Assembly: GCA_001770855.1 (NCBI GenBank) | Contig: MESE01000094.1 | Location: 62,001-126,000 of the forward strand | Reading direction: 5' to 3' | Length of the DNA stretch: 64,000 bases | From: Burkholderiales bacterium RIFCSPLOWO2_02_FULL_57_36 | Lineage (GTDB): Bacteria; Pseudomonadota; Gammaproteobacteria; Burkholderiales; Burkholderiaceae_D | Shown: positions 1 through 8,466 of the stretch, piece after piece | Position numbering within the stretch: the first letter of the stretch is position 1 | Layout: every line of letters begins with the position of its first letter | Made by a program: the position numbers and the translations under genes | The notes under the pieces: model-generated | The model's database searches: none | The model's input: only the letters and a program-made list of their open reading frames with translations | Told to the model about the DNA's origin: nothing

Positions 1-912
1 GCGCATCCGATGTCCGTATTGGTTGGCACCGTCGGCGCGCTGGCATCGTTCTATCACGACTCGCTCGATATCAATGATCCGCATCATCGCGAAGTATCCG
101 CCATTCGTTTGATTGCGAAAATGCCGACCCTGGTCGCGATGTCGTACAAGTATTCAATCGGACAGCCTTTCGTCTACCCGCGCAACGACCTGTCCTACAG
201 CGCCAACTTCATGCGCATGATGTTTTCCACGCCGTGCGAGGAATACAAAGTCAATGATGTGCTGGTGCGCGCGCTCGACCGCATCCTGATCCTGCACGCC
301 GATCATGAGCAAAACGCTTCGACCTCCACCGTCAGGTTGTCCGGCTCCAGCGGTGCAAATCCATTCGCATGTATTGCGGCGGGCATCGCCTGCCTGTGGG
401 GTCCGGCGCACGGCGGCGCCAACGAGGCGGCGCTGAACATGCTCAAGGAAATCGGTTCGGTCGACAACATCGGCGAATTCGTCAAGCAGGTCAAGGACAA
501 GAATTCCGGCGTCAAGTTGATGGGCTTCGGTCATCGCGTCTACAAGAATTACGACCCGCGCGCCAAGCTGATGCGCGAAACCTGCCATGAAGTGCTGGCG
601 GAGCTGGGCTTGCAGGACGACCCGCTGTTCAAACTTGCGATGGCGCTTGAAAAAGTGGCGTTGGAAGACGATTACTTCGTGTCGCGCAAACTGTATCCGA
701 ACGTCGACTTCTATTCCGGCATCGTGCAATCGGCGCTGGGCATCCCGGTTTCTCTTTTCACGGGAATCTTTGCAATGGCGCGTACCGTCGGCTGGATCGC
801 TCAGTGGAACGAGATGATTTCCGATCCGGAACAAAAGATCGGACGTCCGCGCCAGCTCTTTGTCGGTTCGCCGGCGCGCGATGTGCCACCGATGTCGAAG
901 CGGGGAAAATGA
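1..912 (+). CDS. gltA: Citrate synthase, 3' part (5' end outside window)
   Basis: Citrate synthase condenses acetyl-CoA and oxaloacetate to citrate at the entry of the TCA cycle in the cytoplasm. The frame is open from base 1, so the gene starts upstream of the window; 303 residues are visible, roughly the C-terminal 70 percent of a type II (hexameric, about 430 residue) enzyme. The three catalytic residues can be read: His in HGGAN (codon at 409), His in GHRVY (codon at 532) and Asp in VDFYSG (codon at 705). The C-terminus is the usual RPRQLF/VG block ending in a basic tail. A strong terminator follows, so it is the last gene of its transcript. No disruption is seen. Identity is firm; the start cannot be given. 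Confidence 0.97.
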   Translation, partial: AHPMSVLVGTVGALASFYHDSLDINDPHHREVSAIRLIAKMPTLVAMSYKYSIGQPFVYPRNDLSYSANFMRMMFSTPCEEYKVNDVLVRALDRILILHADHEQNASTSTVRLSGSSGANPFACIAAGIACLWGPAHGGANEAALNMLKEIGSVDNIGEFVKQVKDKNSGVKLMGFGHRVYKNYDPRAKLMRETCHEVLAELGLQDDPLFKLAMALEKVALEDDYFVSRKLYPNVDFYSGIVQSALGIPVSLFTGIFAMARTVGWIAQWNEMISDPEQKIGRPRQLFVGSPARDVPPMSKRGK

Positions 913-981
913 TCCATTGATAACTTGCTAGGTTATTTACTGAGAATATGACGCGATAAAAAATTCATCGCTATTTTCTTG

Positions 982-1017
982 AACCCGCGCCAATTAACAG
1001 TTGGTGCGGGTTTTTTT
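982..1017 (+). terminator. Rho-independent terminator after gltA
   Basis: A 12-bp stem (982-993 with 1001-1012, one G-T wobble) closes a 7-base loop and runs straight into a T tract. It sits 70 bases after the gltA stop and isolates gltA from the symporter genes. Confidence 0.9.
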
Positions 1018-1098
1018 ATTGCCTTGAGCACATGTTTTTAGCTATAGCATTTCACCAATTCTTAAATAGCTATCTATAAAAAAAAGAAAGACATGGCA

Positions 1099-1126
1099 TT
1101 GCGTTGCAACATTACAAATCTATAAA
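1099..1126 (+). promoter_or_regulatory. Candidate sigma-70 promoter for the symporter genes
   Basis: The 912-1288 gap holds the gltA terminator and then AT-rich DNA. TTGCGT (1099-1104) and TATAAA (1121-1126) are 16 bp apart and would start an RNA near 1134 with a leader of about 130 to 155 bases before the first start codons. The match is only moderate and other placements are possible. Confidence 0.3.
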
Positions 1127-1238
1127 AGTTTGTTAATCTGAAAAGTAGCCAAGATTACCAAACGCGAGACACACGTAATATGGCTATGCGGTATCCGTCG
1201 TTATAGAAAACGTATCAGTCACCGAAAAGAGTGATGTT

Positions 1239-1260
1239 TTGCCTCCGCCAAGGAGGACAA
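1239..1260 (+). promoter_or_regulatory. Hairpin that masks a Shine-Dalgarno site
   Basis: CCTCC (1242-1246) pairs with GGAGG (1252-1256) across a 5-base loop, extended by TTG/CAA around a bulged A. The 3' arm is the Shine-Dalgarno site of the short reading frame at 1262. Folding would therefore hide the ribosome binding site. The pairing is seen in the sequence; a regulatory role is inference. Confidence 0.4.
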
Positions 1261-1261
1261 C

Positions 1262-1333
1262 ATGTATCTATATTTGAGGAGTCGTCCATGCAACTCTCTG
1301 TCAAGCATTTGGAGTATTGGCAAAAGAACTTGA
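1262..1333 (+). CDS. Possible 23-residue leader peptide
   Basis: An ATG at 1262 follows a near-perfect Shine-Dalgarno sequence (AAGGAGG, 5 bases away), a better site than that of the real gene behind it. The reading frame gives 23 residues (MYLYLRSRP at the start) and stops at 1331-1333, inside the first 16 codons of the DUF4212 gene in another frame. The peptide resembles nothing I know. Translation through it would cross the DUF4212 start, so it could couple or block that start. It may equally be an accidental frame next to a good ribosome binding site. Confidence 0.35.
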   Translation: MYLYLRSRPCNSLSSIWSIGKRT

Positions 1334-1551
1334 GGGTGACAGGCATACTGTTATTCATCTGGTTCTTTGTTACTTTCGTACTGGGTTATTTCGCCAGAGA
1401 ACTGGCGTCGATAACCATATTGGGGTTTCCGTTCTCCTTTTACATGGCTGCCCAAGGCTCGTTGATCATCTACGTTCTTATTATCTTTATTTATGCACGT
1501 TACATGAACCGGCTGGATGTCGAGTACGGCGTAGAAGAAGAGGAGGAATAA
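1288..1551 (+). CDS. DUF4212 small subunit of a sodium:solute symporter
   Basis: This 87-residue membrane protein belongs to the DUF4212 family, small proteins encoded directly before VC_2705-type sodium:solute symporters and thought to be their partner subunit. It has a charged N-terminus (KHLEYWQKN), two hydrophobic helices at about residues 15-36 and 44-68, and an acidic tail ending in five Glu. The start at 1288 has its own GAGGAG site 6 bases upstream; the frame is open further upstream to 1231 but that would bury a Shine-Dalgarno sequence inside the gene. Three bases separate it from the symporter gene, so the two are surely cotranscribed and translationally coupled. Confidence 0.85.
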   Translation: MQLSVKHLEYWQKNLRVTGILLFIWFFVTFVLGYFARELASITILGFPFSFYMAAQGSLIIYVLIIFIYARYMNRLDVEYGVEEEEE

Positions 1552-1554
1552 GCC

Positions 1555-3642
1555 ATGGCTACAACCCAGAAAACCTTTACCCAACAGTTGACGAAGTACT
1601 ACACCTTCTACACAGGAGGCTTCCTGGCCTTCGTCGTCTTCCTCGCCATCGCAGAGCAAATGGGGATGACGCCGAAGTGGATCGGTTACCTGTTCTTGTT
1701 TGCCACTATCGGCTTGTATGCCGGTATCGGCATCATGAGCCGCACGGCTGACGTCTCGGAATACTATGTGGCCGGGCGTCGCGTACCTGCGCTGTTCAAC
1801 GGCATGGCGACCGGCGCCGACTGGATGAGCGCCGCTTCATTCATCGGCATGGCGGGAACCTTGTATCTTACGGGGTATGACGGACTTGCGTTTATCCTTG
1901 GCTGGACCGGCGGATATTGCCTGGTGGCGTTGTTCCTGGCGCCTTACCTGCGCAAATTCGGCCAGTTCACGATTCCGGACTTTCTCGGCGCCCGCTACGG
2001 CGGTAATATTCCGCGCCTGATCGGTGTGATAGCTGCGATCATCTGCTCCTTCACCTACGTGATTGCACAAATCTACGGCGTCGGCATCATCACTGCGCGT
2101 TTCACCGGACTCGAGTTCGGCATCGGCGTGTTCGTGGGCCTCGGCGGCATCCTGGTGTGTTCATTCCTCGGCGGGATGCGTGCGGTGACCTGGACTCAGG
2201 TAGCTCAGTACATCATCCTGATTGTCGCTTACATGATCCCTCCGGTATGGCTGTCCATGAAGCAGACCGGCGTGCCGGTTCCTCAGGTGGTGTACGGCTA
2301 CCAACTGGAAAAAGTGACCGCACGCGAGAAGGTTTTGAACGACCCGAGCACTCCTGACGGCGCCAAGGAGGCGGAAGTCCGAGGCATTCTCAAGGCCAGG
2401 TCGGATGCGGCCACCGCCAAGCTTAAGGATGGGGATACGGCATTTTCCGCCGACAAGGCTGCGGTTGAAAAACAACTGGCGGATTTGAAAGCATCCAATG
2501 CTCCGCCGGACCAGATAGAGAAAGCGCAAGCAGCCGTCGACAAATATCCTGCGGATGTTGACGCTGCCAAGGAAGCGTGGACCAAGGAAAAAGGTTTGGC
2601 GGCGCGGGCCGGACCGATCAAGCCGCATGCAGAACCATTTGCGGGAAAGGATGAGGCGGCACGTGACAAGGCTCGTCTCAACTTCCTGGCTTTGGTATTT
2701 TGCCTGATGGTGGGAACCGCTGCGCTACCGCACATCCTGATGCGCTACTACACCACGCCAAGCGTGAAGGAAGCGCGCAAGTCGGTGTTCTGGTCGTTGT
2801 TCTTCATCTTCCTCTTGTACTTCACCGCGCCTGCCTTGGCGGTGCTGGTCAAGTTCGATATCTACAACAACCTTGTCGGCAGTTCTTTCGCGTCCTTGCC
2901 GGCCTGGGTGGCGGCGTGGGCAAAGGTTGATCCAACCTTGATGAACATTACTGACATTAACGGGGACGGCCTGGTGCAACTGGCGGAAATCGTCATTGGC
3001 GGCGACTTGATCGTGCTGGTCACCCCCGAGATTGCCGGCTTGCCGTATGTGATCTCCGGCATGGTGGCGGCGGGCGGTCTTGCTGCGGCGCTTTCTACCG
3101 CGGACGGTTTGCTGCTGACCATCGCGAATGCACTGTCGCATGACGTGTATTACAAAATGATCGATCCGCATGCAGCGACCACGCGCCGTCTGGCGATTGC
3201 CAAGACGCTGTTGCTGGTAGTGGCGTTAATTGCCGCCTACGTCACTTCGCTCAAACCCGGTAACATCCTGTTCCTGGTAGGCGCCGCGTTCTCGATTGCA
3301 GCCTCGGCGTTTTTCCCGGCCCTGGTATGCGGCGTATTCTGGCGACGGGCCAACAAGCTGGGTGCCATTTTGGGTATGTTAGGCGGCATGTTCGTCTGTA
3401 TGTATTACATGTACCTGACTTATCCATTCTTCGGTGTTAACGGGCAGCTGTGGTTCGGTATCAATCCGATCTCCGCGGGTATCTTTGGTATCCCGGTCGG
3501 TTTTGCCGGTGTCATTATCGGTAGCCTGATTTCCGCGCCGCCGGCGAGGGAAGTTCAGGAACTGGTGGACCATGTCCGCTACCCGAATCTGGGTGGAACC
3601 GGTCCGGTGCCAACGGGCAGTCCTGCTCCGGCGCCGGCATAG
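1555..3642 (+). CDS. Sodium:solute symporter, VC_2705 subfamily (probable acetate or other carboxylate uptake)
   Basis: A 695-residue inner-membrane permease of the SSS/SLC5 family, related to ActP. The N-terminal core is visible (VAGRRVPALFNGMATGADW, about residues 72-90) with the usual run of hydrophobic helices to residue 670. At about residues 250-375 a charged, Lys/Ala/Asp-rich stretch of roughly 120 residues interrupts the transporter, making the protein longer than typical 550 to 600 residue members. At residues 467-478 (bases 2953-2988) there is a perfect EF-hand loop pattern, DINGDG followed by Glu at position 12. The C-terminus is Pro/Ala-rich. It is paired with the DUF4212 gene and flanked by TCA genes, which suggests a C2-C4 carboxylate substrate. 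The substrate is inference. Confidence 0.88.
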   Translation: MATTQKTFTQQLTKYYTFYTGGFLAFVVFLAIAEQMGMTPKWIGYLFLFATIGLYAGIGIMSRTADVSEYYVAGRRVPALFNGMATGADWMSAASFIGMAGTLYLTGYDGLAFILGWTGGYCLVALFLAPYLRKFGQFTIPDFLGARYGGNIPRLIGVIAAIICSFTYVIAQIYGVGIITARFTGLEFGIGVFVGLGGILVCSFLGGMRAVTWTQVAQYIILIVAYMIPPVWLSMKQTGVPVPQVVYGYQLEKVTAREKVLNDPSTPDGAKEAEVRGILKARSDAATAKLKDGDTAFSADKAAVEKQLADLKASNAPPDQIEKAQAAVDKYPADVDAAKEAWTKEKGLAARAGPIKPHAEPFAGKDEAARDKARLNFLALVFCLMVGTAALPHILMRYYTTPSVKEARKSVFWSLFFIFLLYFTAPALAVLVKFDIYNNLVGSSFASLPAWVAAWAKVDPTLMNITDINGDGLVQLAEIVIGGDLIVLVTPEIAGLPYVISGMVAAGGLAAALSTADGLLLTIANALSHDVYYKMIDPHAATTRRLAIAKTLLLVVALIAAYVTSLKPGNILFLVGAAFSIAASAFFPALVCGVFWRRANKLGAILGMLGGMFVCMYYMYLTYPFFGVNGQLWFGINPISAGIFGIPVGFAGVIIGSLISAPPAREVQELVDHVRYPNLGGTGPVPTGSPAPAPA

Positions 3643-3664
3643 GTCCGTAACCTAAAGCAGTAAG

Positions 3665-3704
3665 AAAAAAGATCGGGCCCGCGCAAGCGGGCTCGATCTT
3701 TTTT
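3665..3704. terminator. Bidirectional terminator between symporter and TPR gene
   Basis: A long stem (about 18 bp, arms 3665-3682 and 3687-3704) with a GCAA loop has an A run on the left and a T run on the right. It can stop both the rightward symporter transcript and the leftward TPR transcript. Confidence 0.9.
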
Positions 3705-3726
3705 ATGGCAGGGTAATGCGCGTGAG

Positions 3727-4317
3727 CTAAACTGCCAGGTCCTTCACCAGGTAGGCAAGATCACTCTGATCCGCTTCCTGGATCAACCTGCGGCACATGA
3801 TCGGATCGATGCGATGCAGGTAGATCACGATTTCCCGCACGCGATCAGGATTATGCGAGCGATGGCTGGCCATACCCAATGCATACCAGGCATGGGAATG
3901 CATAGGTTGTAGTCTCGCAGCTTCTTCAAGCGCTTTGGCGGCTTCCTCATGACGCCCGAGTGCCGCATGCGCCAGACCCATTCCATACCAGGCGCGATCG
4001 ACCGTTTTCTTCAGCCGTACGGCTTCCGAGAACGACGCGATGGCTTGTTCATATTTCCCCTGGCGGTCAAGTACATAGCCGAGATTGAAGTGCATTTCGG
4101 CCTGAGTCGGCAACAGGCGAACTGCTTCGAGAAAGTACCGCTCCGCCTCGTCGAATTGTTCTTGCATTGCGTACAGGTGGGCGATGCATGCGGCGGCCTT
4201 GGCGAACCGCGGCTCGTAATGCAATGAAAGTCGGTAAGCCTCTATCGCTTTTGCCGGGCGCTTGAATGTTTCAAAGAAACAGCCACGATAGTAATGACGA
4301 TATTGCTCGAAATTCAT
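3727..4317 (-). CDS. Tetratricopeptide repeat protein
   Basis: A 196-residue protein with no signal peptide, made almost wholly of TPR units. At least four repeats are clear: residues about 22-55 (AKAIEAYRLSLHYEP), 56-90, 91-124 (KYEQAIASFSEAVRL) and 125-160 (HEEAAKALEEAARLQP). The last 35 residues are a non-repeat helical tail. TPR proteins are protein-binding scaffolds; no enzyme motif is present. It stands alone, with the terminator at 3665-3704 behind it and a divergent gene at 4487. The neighbouring signalling genes make a scaffold role there possible, but nothing in the sequence proves it. Confidence 0.85.
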   Translation of the reverse strand: MNFEQYRHYYRGCFFETFKRPAKAIEAYRLSLHYEPRFAKAAACIAHLYAMQEQFDEAERYFLEAVRLLPTQAEMHFNLGYVLDRQGKYEQAIASFSEAVRLKKTVDRAWYGMGLAHAALGRHEEAAKALEEAARLQPMHSHAWYALGMASHRSHNPDRVREIVIYLHRIDPIMCRRLIQEADQSDLAYLVKDLAV

Positions 4318-4486
4318 GGAGATCCTTGAAGAATAGGCCTGGCCGCATTATGGCGTGTTGAGATAACGGCTTCAACCAGAAGTTGCGCAATCTCAATAGA
4401 CTTGCCGTCGCAATAGTATGGGGCCATCAGATACAATGGCCGTTAATGGCCCGCAATATTCTGTGGGCATGGGAGATAAATTTCAG

Positions 4487-4795
4487 ATGAATTCACCGGA
4501 ACTGTTTGTAATCAGCATGATTCGCGTGATAGTGGAAGTTGCCGGCTATACCTTGCTGGGGCAAGGCGTACTGGCGTTATTCGCAGGCAGGTCGAGAGAC
4601 ACTAATGTCGTCTATCGCTTGATGCAAACAATTACCAGCCCTGCAGTCAAGCTGGTGCGCATGATTACGCCTCGTTTCGTTATCGACAAACATATTCCGT
4701 TCGTGACTTTTTTCCTGCTGTTCTGGCTCTGGATCGGACTGGCCGTGGCCAAGCGCTACATCTGCATGGCACAGGGCTTGAATTGCGGTCTTTAG
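4487..4795 (+). CDS. Small membrane protein, YggT-like layout
   Basis: This 102-residue protein has two hydrophobic helices, about residues 6-34 and 68-88, joined by a basic segment with TSPAVKLVRMITP. That segment resembles the loop of YggT-family proteins (a Pro/Arg-rich stretch before the second membrane helix), but similarity is limited and I would call it a conserved hypothetical. The frame stays open back to 4418; I place the start at the ATG at 4487, which has a GGGAGA site 10 bases upstream. It converges on the CBS-DUF294 gene with 13 bases between the stops. Confidence 0.6.
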   Translation: MNSPELFVISMIRVIVEVAGYTLLGQGVLALFAGRSRDTNVVYRLMQTITSPAVKLVRMITPRFVIDKHIPFVTFFLLFWLWIGLAVAKRYICMAQGLNCGL

Positions 4796-4808
4796 GAGGA
4801 CTTGTGCG

Positions 4809-6266
4809 CTACAACTGGTAGTCGAGCTGCAAACGGCTCTGCAGCCGGCGCGCCTGCTTGAACGCTTCCTTGAGGATGCGGCGGTCAAGCGGGTTCAAGG
4901 CATCGGGATTGATGCGATTCGCACCTTCAGCCAATCCCTGCAATTTGTGCTGATGACGCAGCCGCAATCGTTGTATGTAATAGAAGCTGTCGACAATCGC
5001 AGCGATTTCTTCGTTCGAGAAATTCATTTTTCCCGCTACTGATCGCAGGCGCCGGGCTGTATTGGTTTCCGGTATGCCGTAAGCGAGCGCAAAGATTCTC
5101 GCGGCATTGATGAACGGCCATAGACCTGCCATCTTCAAGTCGATGGTATGTGGAAATTGTCCTGTTTTTTGCACTCTGAAATCGCGAAAGACGCCGAGCG
5201 GCGGTTGGGATTGCAGCGCATTCGCCGCCATCTGTTGCAGGAACAAGGAGTTCTTGCCGCAGGCATCCAGTAACCAGTTACGCAATGTAACGGTCAACTC
5301 ATGTTCTCCATAAAGCGGTCTGAAATCGAAAAAAATCGATGCGAATAGCAAGGCTTTTGGCCGCGGCGTCTGTATCCAGCCGGAAAATTTCCGCTGCCAT
5401 TCGTTCAACGACAGGCACCACATTGGATTGCCCGCCATGATATCGCCCTTGCACAGCAGAAAGCCGCATGCGTCCAGTTTGCGGTTCACCGCTTGCGCGA
5501 ACGGCAGAAACTGCTGCCGCGCACGATCGGCGTCACTGTCCGCCGATTCAAACATGATCGCGTTGTCCTGATCCGTCGTGAATGTTTGTTCGAAGCGTCC
5601 TTCCGAACCAAGCGCAATCCAGCACCACTTTACCGGAGGCAGTTCGAATTCGGCCTGGGTCAGTTCAATGATGCGCAGGGTGAGCAAGTCGTTCAGGGTG
5701 GAGATGAAATGTGTCAGTTGCTCGGCGCCGATGCCCTGGGCCAGCATGCTGTCGGCCAATTGCCGAATGTCGCGCGCCGCATGTATGAGGACATCCATAT
5801 CCCGTGCGCCGCCGATTTCGTTGCTGATTTCCTTGATGCCGGTGCGCTGCAGTGAAAACAGATCGTTCTGCGACACAATACCAAGCAATCGTCCTTGTTC
5901 GTCGACGATCAGTATGTGACGCAGGCCGTGCCTTGCCATCGTAAGGGCCGCCTGGTACGCGGTGGTGTGCGGATCGAGGGTAACCAGGTCACGCGTCATT
6001 ACGTTGGCGATCGGCTGTTCGAGATCACCGTTGCGCAATGAAATGCGCCGCAGCAAATCCTGTAGCGTAAATATCCCGAGCGGAATTAGCGTTTCCGGTT
6101 CGGCAATCACGATAGACCCGATGCGGTGCTGTTCCATGATTTGCAGCGCTACGCGCACACTGAATTGCGGCGCTACAGTAACCGGCGTACGCCGAATGAT
6201 GCCGGACAGCGGACTGTGCATCGTTTGATATTCGCCCTGAAGAGGCGGATGCGGCTGTTCTCCCAT
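4809..6266 (-). CDS. CBS-domain protein with DUF294 nucleotidyltransferase-like domain
   Basis: A 485-residue soluble protein. Two CBS motifs span about residues 20-145 (first ends near LGIFTLQDLL, second near LLGIVSQNDLF); such pairs bind adenine nucleotides. A DUF294 GlnD-like nucleotidyltransferase domain follows with the signature GSEGRFEQ and a DQDN acidic pair (about residues 225-240), and a DUF294 C-terminal helical substrate domain completes the protein. The family is predicted to add nucleotides to a protein or small molecule, but no substrate is established. I chose the ATG at 6266, which has an AGGA site 5 bases upstream; the in-frame upstream start would overlap the exonuclease gene. 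It is the last gene of the leftward signalling operon, 7 bases after the exonuclease gene. Confidence 0.87.
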   Translation of the reverse strand: MGEQPHPPLQGEYQTMHSPLSGIIRRTPVTVAPQFSVRVALQIMEQHRIGSIVIAEPETLIPLGIFTLQDLLRRISLRNGDLEQPIANVMTRDLVTLDPHTTAYQAALTMARHGLRHILIVDEQGRLLGIVSQNDLFSLQRTGIKEISNEIGGARDMDVLIHAARDIRQLADSMLAQGIGAEQLTHFISTLNDLLTLRIIELTQAEFELPPVKWCWIALGSEGRFEQTFTTDQDNAIMFESADSDADRARQQFLPFAQAVNRKLDACGFLLCKGDIMAGNPMWCLSLNEWQRKFSGWIQTPRPKALLFASIFFDFRPLYGEHELTVTLRNWLLDACGKNSLFLQQMAANALQSQPPLGVFRDFRVQKTGQFPHTIDLKMAGLWPFINAARIFALAYGIPETNTARRLRSVAGKMNFSNEEIAAIVDSFYYIQRLRLRHQHKLQGLAEGANRINPDALNPLDRRILKEAFKQARRLQSRLQLDYQL

Positions 6267-6273
6267 ATGTTTC

Positions 6274-8466
6274 CTAGTATTTGGCCTTGGCGTAGTAAGT
6301 ACGTTCGGATGCCTCGCGCGCTTCACGTAATGTCTTGATGCCTTGCTCGGCCAGCAGTGGAATCATTTTGAGAAATATTTCGCCGGTGACGATGGCGTCG
6401 CCCAGTGCGGTATGGCGCCCGATGACATTGATGCCCAGCCGCTCCGCGATCGCCTCCAACCGGTGCGAATCCTGGTTGGGATGAATCACGGCGGACAGCA
6501 GCAAAGTGTCGAGTAAAGGTTGATGGAAGATGACGCCGCTGGATTGTTCCTTCATCTGCAGGAAGCGCATGTCAAATGCGGCATTATGTGCAACCAGTAC
6601 CGTATCTTCGCAAAACGCGTGAAAATCGGGCAGTATCCGGTCGATGGTCGGCTGGCCTTCCAGTATGTCCCTGCTGATGCCGTGGATGCGTATCGATTCC
6701 GGCGCAATCGGCCGCCGCGGGTCGATCAATTGTTCATACGTTTCATTTCTGAGCAAGCGTCCGTTGACGATGCGGGTTGCGCCGATCTGAATGATTTCAT
6801 CTCCGGCGGACGGTTCCAGCCCGGTGGTCTCGGTGTCGAACACCGTGTAGGTCAGTTGCGTCAGAAGCCGGTCGTCGAGGGCATGGGTTTCCGCACTCCG
6901 GCGAAACAGATCGAAATCATAATATTCCGGACGGCTTGCGCCGTGCGGCGCGACCAGGTGCGATGCTTCCGGAGTAGCCGTTGCAGGAATCAGGATGCGA
7001 AAGAATGAGCGATGGAGCGGCTTGTCGCGCTGGAACCAGAGTTCGCCGCCGTGCCGTTCCGCCACCTCGCGCAGTGTCAACGTACTGCTTTCGCCATTGA
7101 AGTGCATGGGTTCCAGTTCCCATGCCATCAGCGTTTCGCTTCCGATCACGGTGCCGGTCCAGATCAGATCGAGATGTGCCAGGCGGCCGGCCCGAGCAAG
7201 GCGGAAGCGTACTTCGCGCACCTTGAATTCCTCCTTGAGACGCACACTGACGTAGGTCAGTGCCTGAAGCAGCGAAAAGCTGTCGGTCTTGATCCATACT
7301 TCATCGTCGATATCTTCGATTTTGGTCGGCAATCCAAGGTGTTGTTCGATATGTCGCCGCGCTGCATCGATCAGGTCGGCGCCGCGCATTTCTTCAAGCG
7401 GCCAGCGTACTTTAATCGCGTCCGAGAAATCGGTGACGGTTTGATTCAGCCGCCTGCTCATTGTGTCCACTTCGTCGCGCATGATGCCGATGAAGCGATC
7501 GCGTTGATAGGCTTCCATGTCGGGATAAGCCAGCAGGTTTTCCACTGCGGCTCGAACGTTGGCGAGCGAGGCGCGCCCGCCTTCGGTAAGCAATTGCAGC
7601 ATCAGGTCGCGCCGACTCTCGATTTCGAAGGCCCGAGTGATATTGTCGAGAATCAGTACATAGCCGCTGACGGCGCGTTCGCCTTTCTGACTGGATTCCT
7701 CGCGGCTGCGCTCCGTCTCTTGCTGCGTACCCAGCACCGGCGCCATTTGCACGCGGATCAACTGAGCTTCAAGGCTGGTGACGAAATTCGCGACCGGCTG
7801 TGTTGCGCCGCGACGGGTCTGATGATGGATCTTATCCAGGGCATGATTGATCAGGCTGCGCTCGATGATCGCAAAAATTGAACGCCCCAGGCCGATCAGC
7901 GCGCCGCCTGATCCTGTTTGCGAACCCTCTCCCAGCGTTTCAAACAATTGCCGTGCGCGATTGTTGTAGAGCAGAATGCGTCCGTCAAGGTTGCACACAA
8001 TCACGCTTTGCGAGAGTTCCGACATCAACGCCGCGAACCGGTTTTTTTCGGTTTCGACCGACGCTTGCGCGTCGCGGATTTTAGCCAGCACATCGCGTTG
8101 CAAGGCGTCGCGCTGATCAGCCAGTTCATTGATGGCGGCGGCCAGGCCGCGCATTTCCGGAGTGCCTTCCGGCTGCAGGCGCAGCGCGTAGTTGGCGCCC
8201 AGCATGACGCGCACTTGTTCGCCCAGTTTGCCGGGCATTCCGACGTAACGGCGGTAGATCTGTTCGAAAATCATGCCGAGCGCCACCATCATCAGCAGCA
8301 AGATGAATATTGCCACGCCCGCACGTTCTTCGAGAAGGCGCAAGAGAAGCTGTTTTTCAGCCGGTTCGAGCGTCGCCCATAGTGCGGCATAGAGCAGGGC
8401 AGTGACACCGCCCAGCAGGCCATAGAATCCGGCCAGAGCGACCGGGAACGATGGCTTGCCTGTCAT
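6274..8466 (-). CDS. Membrane sensor with degenerate kinase region fused to a DEDDh exonuclease
   Basis: The protein has 730 residues. Two membrane helices lie at about 11-33 and 50-70, a linker and coiled coil follow to 140, and a PAS-like domain spans about 143-245. Residues about 280-495 have the size and spacing of a histidine kinase core, but the H-box position reads LLTEGGRASLANVR (about 292-305) with no histidine, and I find no N-box and no DxGxG box. Residues about 540-715 are a DnaQ-type 3'-5' exonuclease with all catalytic positions: D544, E546 (DTETTG), D632 (FDMR), H685 and D690 (RHTALGD). It overlaps the response regulator stop by 4 bases, so the two are coupled. Related proteins are annotated as DNA polymerase III epsilon-like, but a membrane anchor and PAS domain make replication proofreading unlikely. 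Confidence 0.88.
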   Translation of the reverse strand: MTGKPSFPVALAGFYGLLGGVTALLYAALWATLEPAEKQLLLRLLEERAGVAIFILLLMMVALGMIFEQIYRRYVGMPGKLGEQVRVMLGANYALRLQPEGTPEMRGLAAAINELADQRDALQRDVLAKIRDAQASVETEKNRFAALMSELSQSVIVCNLDGRILLYNNRARQLFETLGEGSQTGSGGALIGLGRSIFAIIERSLINHALDKIHHQTRRGATQPVANFVTSLEAQLIRVQMAPVLGTQQETERSREESSQKGERAVSGYVLILDNITRAFEIESRRDLMLQLLTEGGRASLANVRAAVENLLAYPDMEAYQRDRFIGIMRDEVDTMSRRLNQTVTDFSDAIKVRWPLEEMRGADLIDAARRHIEQHLGLPTKIEDIDDEVWIKTDSFSLLQALTYVSVRLKEEFKVREVRFRLARAGRLAHLDLIWTGTVIGSETLMAWELEPMHFNGESSTLTLREVAERHGGELWFQRDKPLHRSFFRILIPATATPEASHLVAPHGASRPEYYDFDLFRRSAETHALDDRLLTQLTYTVFDTETTGLEPSAGDEIIQIGATRIVNGRLLRNETYEQLIDPRRPIAPESIRIHGISRDILEGQPTIDRILPDFHAFCEDTVLVAHNAAFDMRFLQMKEQSSGVIFHQPLLDTLLLSAVIHPNQDSHRLEAIAERLGINVIGRHTALGDAIVTGEIFLKMIPLLAEQGIKTLREAREASERTYYAKAKY

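Noticed and set aside
154-834. Long minus-strand frame across gltA
   Set aside because: It is the antisense shadow of a clear citrate synthase; it has no ribosome site and an Arg/His/Gln-rich composition typical of reversed coding DNA.
1093-1108. Sigma-54-like -24/-12 element before the symporter genes
   Set aside because: TGGCAT and TTGCA are present, but GG and GC are separated by 9 bases instead of 10, a spacing that normally abolishes sigma-54 recognition.
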